A program made the translations under genes and the position numbers. From NCBI RefSeq assembly GCF_000364705.1, contig NZ_AQOH01000163.1, positions 1 through 42,312 of the forward strand: a DNA stretch of 42,312 nucleotides. Reading direction: 5' to 3'. Shown piece after piece: positions 1 through 8,293 of this stretch; the stretch's first letter is position 1, and each line of letters begins with the position of its first letter. This DNA is from Pseudomonas fuscovaginae SE-1. Its GTDB lineage: Bacteria > Pseudomonadota > Gammaproteobacteria > Pseudomonadales > Pseudomonadaceae. The notes below the pieces were generated by a model. It searched no databases and was not told the DNA's origin. It saw nothing but the letters and a program-made list of their open reading frames with translations.

Positions 1-1
1 T

Positions 2-3000
2 TACTGGCGCAGCCAGTTGGCCGATGCGCCCGGGCCGCTGGCCTTGCCCTGCGATCATCCGCGTCCGCCCGCCAACCAGCGCCGCCATAGCGGAGCGGTA
101 CGGGTGCGCGAACTGCCGGCCGACTTGTCGGCGCAGGTGGATGGGGCCATCCGCCAGCAGGGCGTGACCCTGTACATCTTTGGCCTGACCGCCTTCGCCT
201 GCCTGTTGGCGCGCTACAGCGGCGAGCGCGACCTGTGCCTGGGTACTTCGGTGGCGCAACGCGATCGCCCCGAGCTGGCGCCGCTGATCGGGCCGTTGCT
301 CAACACCCTGGTGATTCGCCAGCGCCTGGAGGACGACCCGGACTTTCGCAGCGCCCTGCTGCGCACCCGCGACAGCGTGGCGGCGGCGTTCGATCAGCAG
401 ACCCTGCCGTATGAAAAGATCCTCGAAGCCCTTGACCGGCCGCGTTCCAGTCCGTTGTTCCAGGCCATGTTCGTGCAGGTCGAATTGCCGGAAAGCCGCA
501 CCTTGAGCCTGCCGGGGGTAAGCGTCGAGGTGCTCGACCCGCCGCAGCGCCATGCCCGTTTCGATCTCACCTTGCGTCTGCTGCGTTGCGCCGACCAGCG
601 TCTGCGCTGCGAACTGGAATACAGCGACGAGCTGTTCGAGGCAGCCACCATCGAGCAACTGCTCGACGATCTGCAGGCCATCCTGCAGACGGCAGCCGTC
701 AATCCCGGGCAGCGCTTGTCGGCGCTGCGCCTGGCTTCGCCGGGCAGCGAACTGCATGGCCCGGCGCTGGGCGCCAGCCCTGAGCCGCTGGATCGACAGG
801 TGCAGCAGTGGGCCGCGCGCACGCCGCAAGCGCCCGCCCTGTGCGATGTCCGGCAGTCGCTGGCCTACGGCGAGCTGGCCAATGCCGTGCGGGCACTGGC
901 GCTGCGCCTGGCCGAGCAGGGCGTCGGCCCCGGCCAGGTAGTCGCCCTGTGCATGCCGCGCAGCGCCGAGCAGGTGCTGGCGATGTTCGCCTGCTGGCAA
1001 CGGGGTGCGACCTGCCTGTTCCTCGACCCGGCGCAGCCCGAGCAGCGCTTGCAGCAACTGCTTGAAAGCAGCGCGGCGAGCCTGCTGCTGACCCTGGCCG
1101 AGGCGCCAGCGCTGAACAGCGCGGTCGCGCGTCTGCAACTGGGCGCCGCCGATCTCGCCGCCCCCGCACCGTGCCAGCCTGTGCCCAGCCTTAGCCAACC
1201 CGAGCAGGCCGCGTACCTGATCTACACCTCGGGCTCCACCGGCCAGCCCAAGGGCGTGCTGGTCAGCCATGCCAACCTCGCGCATTACGCCGCTGCCGTC
1301 AGCCAGCGCCTGCAGGCCAGCGCGGGCAGCCGTTGGGCGACCCTGGCCACGGTCGCCGCCGACCTCGGCCTGACCTGCGTCTTCGCCGCCTTGCACTCAG
1401 GTGATCCGCTGATCCTGCCGGAGGCCGCGCTGGCCTTCGATCCACCCGGCTGGGCCGATTTCCTGGCCCGACATCCCGTGGACTGCCTGAAGATCGCCCC
1501 CTCGCATTTGCGTGGCCTGCTGGCGCTGGACGATGCCCGGCGGGTACTGCCGCGGCAGTTGCTGATCCTGGGGGGGGAAGGTTTCGATGCGGCGCTGTTC
1601 GCCCGCATCCGTGAACTGGCGCCGCAATTGCGCGTGTTCAACCACTACGGCCCGTCGGAAACCACCGTCGGGGTGGTCTGTGGCGAGGTGACGGAGGCCG
1701 GACCGGGCGCCTACCTGCCGCTGGGTCAGCCATTGGCCGGTGCCGAACTGCGTATCGTCGATGCGGCGGGCCAGCCCGTGCCGCGTGGCGTGGCGGGCGA
1801 GTTGCTGATCGGTGGCCCACAGGTCGCGCTGGGCTACCTTGGCCAGCCGCAAGCCACTGCCGCCGCCTTCATCGATGACGCAGGGCGGCGTTTCTACCGC
1901 AGCGGTGATCGGGTACGCCTGGATCACCATGGGCGTCTGGCGTTCCTCGGGCGCCAGGACGATCAGGTGAAGATTCGCGGTTTCCGCGTCGAACCCGGTG
2001 AGGTCAGTGCCTGGCTGGGCCGGCAACCGCTGGTACGCGAAGCCGCCGTGCTGGCGCGCGAGATTCAGGGGCGCATGCAACTGGTGGCCTATCTCGCGCC
2101 GCGCCTGACCCCGGACGAACTGAGCGCCATCCAGGCGCAGGCCCGGGCGCAACTGCCCGAACCGCTGCAGCCGGCGTACTGGTCGAGCCTGGACGCCTTG
2201 CCGCTGAACGCCAATGGCAAGCTGGATCGCCGCGCCTTGCCCGAGCCTGAAACCCACGTGGCGGTGGACGAGGGTGGGCAGGCGCCACAGGGCGTCAGCG
2301 AGCAATTGCTGGCCCGGCTGTGGTGCCAGGTGCTCGGCTGCGCCGCGGTCACTCGTAAGGACGACTTCTTCGCCCTCGGCGGCGATTCGATTCTCAGCTT
2401 GCAACTGATCGGTCTGGCCGCACGCGAAGGGCTCCGGCTGCAGCCGCGCGACGTGCTGGAACAGCCGACCCTGGCGGCCATGGCCGCCAATGCCGACTGC
2501 CGCGCACAGCCGCGTCTGGCCAGTATTCTGGCGGCGTTCCGCGAACTGTTGGGCCAGCCGCAACTGGGGCTGGACGATGACTTCTTCGCCGCGGGTGGCG
2601 ATTCGATTCTCAGCCTGCAACTGATCGCCCGGCTGCGCCAGGCCGACCTGCGTCTGATGCCGCGCCAGTTGCTGGAAAACCCCACGCCGCGGCAGCTGTC
2701 GGCCGCGTTGGAACCGGTGCCTGCCACCCGTAGCGAGCCGGAAAAGGCGTCACCAGCGTTGACCAGCGCCGTGGCGCGGCTGTCTCATGCCCAGGAGCGG
2801 CTGTGGTTCATGCAGCAGCTCGAACCCGATGCCACCGCCTACAACGTGACGCAACTTCTGCTCTTGCAGGGTGAACTGCACGTGCCACGCCTGCGCAGCG
2901 CCTGCCTGAGCCTGATCGAACGTCACGAAGCCCTGCGTTGCCGTTTCTTCGAAGACAACGGGCAAGTGCGTCAGCGCCTGGTGGAGGCGCCCGAGGCCAG

Positions 3001-6000
3001 CTTCGCCCTGCACGATCTGCGCGCATCGCCGGCGGATGAACGGGAGGCAGCGGTTGCCCTGGCCGCGCAGCGGGTCTTCGACCTGGCCCAGGGACCATTG
3101 GTGGCCATCGACCTGTTCCAGTTCGCTGAAGACGACTATCGCCTGCTGTTCAACGCCCACCATATCGCCGTGGACGGCTGGTCCATGGGGCTGCTGGTGC
3201 AGGACCTGGCCGCGCTCTACGAGGGCCGTCAGCTCGCGCCCGGAACCGGCCTTTTGCAAGTGATCGAAGCACAGCGCCAGGCGCTGGAAGGGGATGCCGG
3301 CCAGGTACTGCTCGATTATTGGCAACAGCGTCTGCAGGGCTTGAGTGACGAGCCGCTGGTCCTCAGCGAAAGCCCGCGCCCGGCACTGCAGGCGTATGCC
3401 GGCGCGCGTGAGCAGTTCCCGTTACCCGGCGAGCTGACCTCGGCAATCGCGGCCCGTGCCAGGCAGCTTGGGGTGACCCCCTTCGTGCTGTATTTCGCCG
3501 CGCAGCAACTGCTGCTCTGGAAACACGCCGGGCGCCGCGACTTCGCCATCGGCTTGCCGGTGTCCGGGCGTGAGGCGGCGGACAGCCAGACGCTGGTCGG
3601 TCTGTTCGTCAACACCCTGGCCTACCGCGTGCAGCTTGACGAGCTGGAAAGCCTGGAGCATTTCCTGCAGCGCCTCGGCCAGCGCCTGGCCGATGACCGG
3701 GCCCATGAGCAATTGCCGTTCGAGCGCCTGCTCGACGTGCTCGAGGTCGAGCGCAGCCTGGACCGCACGCCCTTGTTCCAGGCGATGTTCAACTACCAGG
3801 TCGATCACCTCGGCGAGCGCAATCTGCAACTGCCGGGCATCACGGCAGCGCCCCTGGCATTGCCCCAGGGGGCGATCAGCGCCAAGTTCGACCTGACCTT
3901 CAACCTGTTCAGCCAGGGGCGCGGCGATCAGGCCAGCAGCCAACTGATAGTCGAGTACGCCACCGCGCTGTTCGAGCCGGCCCGCATCCAGTGCCTGGTG
4001 GACGACTACCTGGGCGTGCTGGACAGCCTGGCGCATCTCGATCTGCGGCAGCCACTGCTGGCCCTGCCACTGCCCTCGGTGCAACGCCTGCACAGCGCGG
4101 GCGACACTGCCGAGCTGGACGTCGAGGCGGATTTCGTGACCCGTTTCGAGGTGCAGGCCGCCTTGCATCCCGAGCGCACCGCGGTGTTCTGCCGCGACCG
4201 ACAACTGAGCTACGGGCAATTGCAGGCACAGGCCAACCAGCTTGCGCACTGGTTGTTGGCGCAAGGTGTGACGGCGGAGTCCACGGTCGCCTTCTGCCTG
4301 CCGCGCGACGAGCGCCTGCTGGTCTGCCTGCTCGGCATCCAGAAGGCCGGGGCGCAGTACCTGCCGCTCGATCCGGGCCATCCGCCTGCGCGGCAGGCGG
4401 CCATCGTGCAGCGGGCACGGCCGCATCTGCTGCTGTGCGACCGTCAGGACGAGCATTTCCCGCCCACGTTGCGCTGCCAGCGCTGGCAGGACCTGGCGTT
4501 GCAAGCGCAGCCGGTCGATGCACCGGCGCTGCCGCGACACCTGCAGCAACTGGCCTACACCCTCTACACCTCCGGCTCCACCGGGCAGCCCAAGGGCGTG
4601 CAGATCAGCCGGGGCAACTTTGCCAACTTCCTGCTGGCGATGGAGCGCGCCTTGCCGCTGGACGGCGTGCAGCGCTACCTGGCGCTGACCACCGTGACCT
4701 TCGATATCAGCGGCCTGGAGCTGTGCCTGCCGTTGGTGCGCGGTAGCAGCGTGGTGCTCGCCGATGACGAGCAACGCCAGGACCCGCTGCTGCTGGCGCA
4801 GCTGATCCGTGAGCGGGCGGTGGAACTGATCCAGGCCACCCCGGCGACCTGGGCCATGCTGCTGCAAGGCGATCGCCAGGTGCTGGCCGGACGGGTCGCC
4901 CTGGCCGGCGGCGAGGCCCTGGCGGCGGAAATGGCCAACGAGTTGAAGCCGCTCGTCGGCTGCCTGATCAACGTCTACGGACCGACCGAAACCAGCGTCT
5001 GGTCGACCCAGACGTCGGTGCAGGCGCCGCATCAGCCGGTGGTGCCGATTGGCCGGCCGCTGCTCAACACGCGCTGCCATGTGCTTGATGAGTTCCTTTG
5101 TGAGGTGCCGCCAGGCCGTGCCGGCGAGCTCTATATCGCAGGCCTTGGGCTGGCCCGTGGTTATGCCGGGCAGCCGGCGCTGAGCGCCGAGCGTTTCATC
5201 GCCGACCCGTTCGGCGGCGCTGGTGGGCGCCTGTACCGCACCGGCGATCTGGCGCGCTGGCAGGCCGATGGCCAGTTGTATTACCTGGGCCGCAGCGACG
5301 ATCAGATCAAGCTGCGCGGTTTCCGTATCGAGCTGGGCGAGATCGAGGCGGCGCTGCTCGGTCACCCGGGGGTCGCCCAGGCGGTGGTGGCGGTGCAGGG
5401 TGAGCACCTGGCCGCGTTCTGGGTGGCCAGCCCGGCTGGCGAGCCGAGCGCAGACGAGTTGCGTGAACATCTGCAGGCACGTTTGCCGGTGTATATGCTG
5501 CCCACCCATCTGCACGCGCTGCCGGCATTGCCGCTCAACAGCAACGGCAAGGTGGATCGCCAGCAATTGCCGCAACTGCGCAACCAGCAGCAGGCGGCAA
5601 CAGCCAGCGTGCAGCGGCCGATGAGTGCCAGCGAGGCCCTGCTGAGCGAGATCTGGGGCCAGGTGCTGCAGCTCGAGCAGGTGCCGCTCGATGGGCATTT
5701 CTTCCAGCTCGGCGGGCACTCGCTGATGGCCGCGCAGGTGCGTTCGCGGCTGCGCGAGCAGGGCTTCGAGGTGCCGCTGCGCTGGCTGTTCGAGACGCCT
5801 TCGCTGACGGCACTCGCGGCGCGCCTGGAAACCCAGGCCACCGCCATCGACCCGGCCACCTTGAGCATCGCGCGGGTCGATCAGCACATCGACCAGCCGC
5901 TGTCGCCCGCACAGCAACGGGTCTGGCTGATGCAGCAACTGCAGCCGAACGACAGCAGCTTCAACATGAGCAGCAGCGTGCGCCTGCGTGGCGCCCTCGA

Positions 6001-8293
6001 TACCCAGGCATTGCAGCAGGCCTTGCAGCGCGTGGTACGGCGCCATGCGATCCTGCGCACCACCTACCATCAGCAGCAGGGCGAGGCGCGCCAGCGCATC
6101 CACGTGGATTCTGCATTGACGCTGCAACTGGCGACCTTGAGCCAGGCGCAGTGGGCCCAGGCTGCCCATGAGCTGGCCGCGCGCCCGTTCGACCTGAGCG
6201 TCGAGGCGCCGCTACGCGCGGTGCTGTATCGCCTGGGCGAGCAGGAGCATGTGCTGCAATTGGTGCTGCACCATATCGCCTCCGACGGCTGGTCCGGCTC
6301 GGTGCTGATCGGTGAACTGGTCGAAGGCTACGAGGCCTACAGCCAGGGCCAGGCGCCCGTTGAGCGCGAGCTGGCGATCCAGTACGTCGACTATGCCGCC
6401 TGGCAGGTGTCAGCGGCGCTGCGCGCCCGTCAGCGCCAGGGCCAGCAGTTCTGGCAACGTACCCTGGCCGGCGTACCGAGCCAGGTGCCGTTGCCGTTCG
6501 ACTTCCCGCGCACCGAGCGCGATAGCGGGGGGGGGGCGGCCCTGGACTTCCAGTTGTCAGCGGCGACGCTGGCACGCCTCGAGGTCTTGCAGCGTGACAG
6601 CGGCGTGTCGCTGTTCATGTTGCTGCTGACCGTCTATGCCGCCGTGCTGCAGCGCGAAACCCAGGGCCGCGACCTGGTCATCGGCACCGACGTGGCCAAC
6701 CGCGAACACCCGGCTACCGAGCCGCTGATCGGGTTCTTCGTCAACCTGCTGGCGTTGCGCATTCGCCTGCAACCGGAACTGAGCCTGCGTGAGCAGGCGG
6801 CCTTGGTGCGCGATGTCTGCCTGGATGCCTTCGCCTGGCAGGACACCCCGTTCGAGCAGGTGGTGGAATGTCTCGACCTGCCGCGCGTGGCCAACCAGCA
6901 TCCGCTGCTGCAGACCCTGTTCGTGCTGGACAACACGCCGCGTCAGCCGCGCCGCCTCGGCAGCCTCGAGGTCACGCCGCTGAGCAGTGAGCAGCAACAC
7001 TCCAAGTTCGACATGGCGCTGTTCGCCACTGCCGATGGTGATGCCCTCAGCCTGCGCTGGGTGTACCGCACCAGCCTGTTCCGCCCAGCCACCATCGAGC
7101 GTTTGCGCGACAGCTTCCTGGCGCTGCTCGATGCTGCGCTGAGTGCGCCGGACAGCCCCATCGATGCCTTACCTCTGCCTTCCAAGGGAGCCGCTGCCAT
7201 GTCCACCACCACGGACAACCCGTTGCAACGCAAGATGAGCAAGCTCGGCAAACTGCGCCAGAATGGCCCGGCTGCCGCGGCCACACCGATCGAAACCCGG
7301 CCGCTGCGTGCCGGCTCCAGCTTCCCCCTGCTGGTGCAACTGCGCGAGCGCGAGCTGGCCCCCGCCGTGTGGGCCGAGGCCCATCGCGAGCAGGTGGAAG
7401 GCTGGCTGCGCGAGCACGGCGGGATTCTCTTCCGTGGTTTCGATCTGCCGACCCCGGCGGACTTCGAGCAGTTCTGCCAGGCGTTGTGCCCGGAGCTGTA
7501 CGGCCAGTATGGCGATCTGCCGAAGAAGGAGGGCGGCAATAAGATCTACAAGTCCACGCCCTATCCGAAGGACCGCATGATCATGTTCCACAACGAGAGC
7601 GCTCACCAGCATCGCTGGCCGCGCCGGCAGTGGTTCTATTGCGAGACGCCGGCCACCAGCGGCGGGGCCACGCCCATCGTCGACAGCCGTGAGGTGTACC
7701 GCGAGCTGCCGGCCTGGCTGCAGGATAATCTGCGTCGCAAGCAACTGATGTACGTGCGCAATTTCAGCGCCAGCCTGGATGTCAGCTGGCAGCACTTTTT
7801 CCAGACCGAGGAGCGTGCCGAGGCCGAACGCATCTGCCGCGAGGGCGGGATCGAATTCCAGTGGCGCGGCGCCAACGAATTGCACACGCGCCAGGTGTGC
7901 CCGGCGGTGATCCTCCACCCGTTGACGGGCGATGCCAGCTTTTTCAACCAGATCCAGCTCTACCATCCGGCGTTTCTCGATGCCGATATCCGTGAGCAAT
8001 TCCTCAAGGGGCGCGATAGCGTCATGCCCCGGCAGGTGTTCTACGGTGATGGCAGCGAATTGGAAGAGGCCGCCATCGAGGCGATCAATGCCGCTTACGA
8101 GCGTTGCGCGGTGCGCTTCGACTGGCAGCGCGGCGATGTGGTGATGCTCGACAACATGCTCGCCGCCCATGCCCGCGACCCCTTCGAGGGCGAGCGGCGC
8201 ATCGTCGTCGCCATGGGCGACATCTATCGCCGCGATCAGGTCGCGGCCGCACCCGCTACGGCTGAGGAAAATGCTCTGGAGATGACACCATGA
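2..8293 (+). CDS. NRPS, 5'-truncated by the window: (C)-A(Asp)-T-T-C-A(Gly)-T-C-TauD hydroxylase
   Basis: Cytoplasmic siderophore-type peptide synthetase. The frame is open at the left edge, so the TTG at 17 is not a real start; the first codons already read as mid-C-domain (YWRSQLADAP). Domains by nucleotide: partial C to ~730; A1 ~785-2245 (YTSGSTGQPKG ~1222); two consecutive carriers with GGDS serines at 2387 and 2603; C2 ~2760-4070 with HHIAVDG at 3158; A2 ~4120-5575; carrier GGHS serine at 5720; C3 ~5880-7180 with HHIASDG at 6269; TauD-type Fe(II)/2-oxoglutarate hydroxylase ~7300-8260 with iron ligands His 7589, Glu 7595, His 8168 and a downstream GERR arginine. Hand-read Stachelhaus codes: A1 DLTKIGHVGK (Asp), A2 DILQLGVVWK (Gly type). 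The stop overlaps the next synthetase by 4 nt. The C-terminal hydroxylase fits the fused aspartyl beta-hydroxylase class. No epimerase domain is visible. Product tail and hydroxylation target are inferred. Confidence 0.93.
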   Translation, partial: YWRSQLADAPGPLALPCDHPRPPANQRRHSGAVRVRELPADLSAQVDGAIRQQGVTLYIFGLTAFACLLARYSGERDLCLGTSVAQRDRPELAPLIGPLLNTLVIRQRLEDDPDFRSALLRTRDSVAAAFDQQTLPYEKILEALDRPRSSPLFQAMFVQVELPESRTLSLPGVSVEVLDPPQRHARFDLTLRLLRCADQRLRCELEYSDELFEAATIEQLLDDLQAILQTAAVNPGQRLSALRLASPGSELHGPALGASPEPLDRQVQQWAARTPQAPALCDVRQSLAYGELANAVRALALRLAEQGVGPGQVVALCMPRSAEQVLAMFACWQRGATCLFLDPAQPEQRLQQLLESSAASLLLTLAEAPALNSAVARLQLGAADLAAPAPCQPVPSLSQPEQAAYLIYTSGSTGQPKGVLVSHANLAHYAAAVSQRLQASAGSRWATLATVAADLGLTCVFAALHSGDPLILPEAALAFDPPGWADFLARHPVDCLKIAPSHLRGLLALDDARRVLPRQLLILGGEGFDAALFARIRELAPQLRVFNHYGPSETTVGVVCGEVTEAGPGAYLPLGQPLAGAELRIVDAAGQPVPRGVAGELLIGGPQVALGYLGQPQATAAAFIDDAGRRFYRSGDRVRLDHHGRLAFLGRQDDQVKIRGFRVEPGEVSAWLGRQPLVREAAVLAREIQGRMQLVAYLAPRLTPDELSAIQAQARAQLPEPLQPAYWSSLDALPLNANGKLDRRALPEPETHVAVDEGGQAPQGVSEQLLARLWCQVLGCAAVTRKDDFFALGGDSILSLQLIGLAAREGLRLQPRDVLEQPTLAAMAANADCRAQPRLASILAAFRELLGQPQLGLDDDFFAAGGDSILSLQLIARLRQADLRLMPRQLLENPTPRQLSAALEPVPATRSEPEKASPALTSAVARLSHAQERLWFMQQLEPDATAYNVTQLLLLQGELHVPRLRSACLSLIERHEALRCRFFEDNGQVRQRLVEAPEASFALHDLRASPADEREAAVALAAQRVFDLAQGPLVAIDLFQFAEDDYRLLFNAHHIAVDGWSMGLLVQDLAALYEGRQLAPGTGLLQVIEAQRQALEGDAGQVLLDYWQQRLQGLSDEPLVLSESPRPALQAYAGAREQFPLPGELTSAIAARARQLGVTPFVLYFAAQQLLLWKHAGRRDFAIGLPVSGREAADSQTLVGLFVNTLAYRVQLDELESLEHFLQRLGQRLADDRAHEQLPFERLLDVLEVERSLDRTPLFQAMFNYQVDHLGERNLQLPGITAAPLALPQGAISAKFDLTFNLFSQGRGDQASSQLIVEYATALFEPARIQCLVDDYLGVLDSLAHLDLRQPLLALPLPSVQRLHSAGDTAELDVEADFVTRFEVQAALHPERTAVFCRDRQLSYGQLQAQANQLAHWLLAQGVTAESTVAFCLPRDERLLVCLLGIQKAGAQYLPLDPGHPPARQAAIVQRARPHLLLCDRQDEHFPPTLRCQRWQDLALQAQPVDAPALPRHLQQLAYTLYTSGSTGQPKGVQISRGNFANFLLAMERALPLDGVQRYLALTTVTFDISGLELCLPLVRGSSVVLADDEQRQDPLLLAQLIRERAVELIQATPATWAMLLQGDRQVLAGRVALAGGEALAAEMANELKPLVGCLINVYGPTETSVWSTQTSVQAPHQPVVPIGRPLLNTRCHVLDEFLCEVPPGRAGELYIAGLGLARGYAGQPALSAERFIADPFGGAGGRLYRTGDLARWQADGQLYYLGRSDDQIKLRGFRIELGEIEAALLGHPGVAQAVVAVQGEHLAAFWVASPAGEPSADELREHLQARLPVYMLPTHLHALPALPLNSNGKVDRQQLPQLRNQQQAATASVQRPMSASEALLSEIWGQVLQLEQVPLDGHFFQLGGHSLMAAQVRSRLREQGFEVPLRWLFETPSLTALAARLETQATAIDPATLSIARVDQHIDQPLSPAQQRVWLMQQLQPNDSSFNMSSSVRLRGALDTQALQQALQRVVRRHAILRTTYHQQQGEARQRIHVDSALTLQLATLSQAQWAQAAHELAARPFDLSVEAPLRAVLYRLGEQEHVLQLVLHHIASDGWSGSVLIGELVEGYEAYSQGQAPVERELAIQYVDYAAWQVSAALRARQRQGQQFWQRTLAGVPSQVPLPFDFPRTERDSGGGAALDFQLSAATLARLEVLQRDSGVSLFMLLLTVYAAVLQRETQGRDLVIGTDVANREHPATEPLIGFFVNLLALRIRLQPELSLREQAALVRDVCLDAFAWQDTPFEQVVECLDLPRVANQHPLLQTLFVLDNTPRQPRRLGSLEVTPLSSEQQHSKFDMALFATADGDALSLRWVYRTSLFRPATIERLRDSFLALLDAALSAPDSPIDALPLPSKGAAAMSTTTDNPLQRKMSKLGKLRQNGPAAAATPIETRPLRAGSSFPLLVQLRERELAPAVWAEAHREQVEGWLREHGGILFRGFDLPTPADFEQFCQALCPELYGQYGDLPKKEGGNKIYKSTPYPKDRMIMFHNESAHQHRWPRRQWFYCETPATSGGATPIVDSREVYRELPAWLQDNLRRKQLMYVRNFSASLDVSWQHFFQTEERAEAERICREGGIEFQWRGANELHTRQVCPAVILHPLTGDASFFNQIQLYHPAFLDADIREQFLKGRDSVMPRQVFYGDGSELEEAAIEAINAAYERCAVRFDWQRGDVVMLDNMLAAHARDPFEGERRIVVAMGDIYRRDQVAAAPATAEENALEMTP
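2381..2627 (+). repeat. Near-identical DNA in the two tandem carrier domains
   Basis: The 31 nt at 2381-2411 and 2597-2627 differ at one base and cover the GGDS phosphopantetheine site and following helix (GDSILSLQLI) of both carriers. The spacing is 216 bp, that is 72 codons. The flanking carrier sequences are much more diverged. This points to local duplication or gene conversion confined to the active-site core. Confidence 0.85.
6527..6536 (+). repeat. G10 homopolymer inside the NRPS gene
   Basis: Ten consecutive G residues encode GGG plus part of Ala in a C-domain linker (DSGGGAALD). The frame is intact as given. A slip of one base would truncate the synthetase before the last C domain ends and remove the hydroxylase. 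A second tract of eight G lies at 1570-1577 in A1. Confidence 0.9.
7184..7201 (+). promoter_or_regulatory. Possible internal ribosome binding site and ATG for the hydroxylase domain
   Basis: AAGGGAG at 7184-7190 lies 8 nt before an in-frame ATG at 7199. This sits at the linker between the last C domain and the TauD-type domain, where a stand-alone hydroxylase would begin (MSTTTDNPLQ). It may be a relic of a gene fusion, or it may still give a separate ~360-aa hydroxylase alongside the fused form. Only sequence resemblance supports this. Confidence 0.35.

Noticed and set aside
3422..6169. 915-codon open frame antisense to the NRPS
   Set aside because: GC-rich shadow frame of a well-supported synthetase; Gln/Arg/His-rich composition and no RBS.
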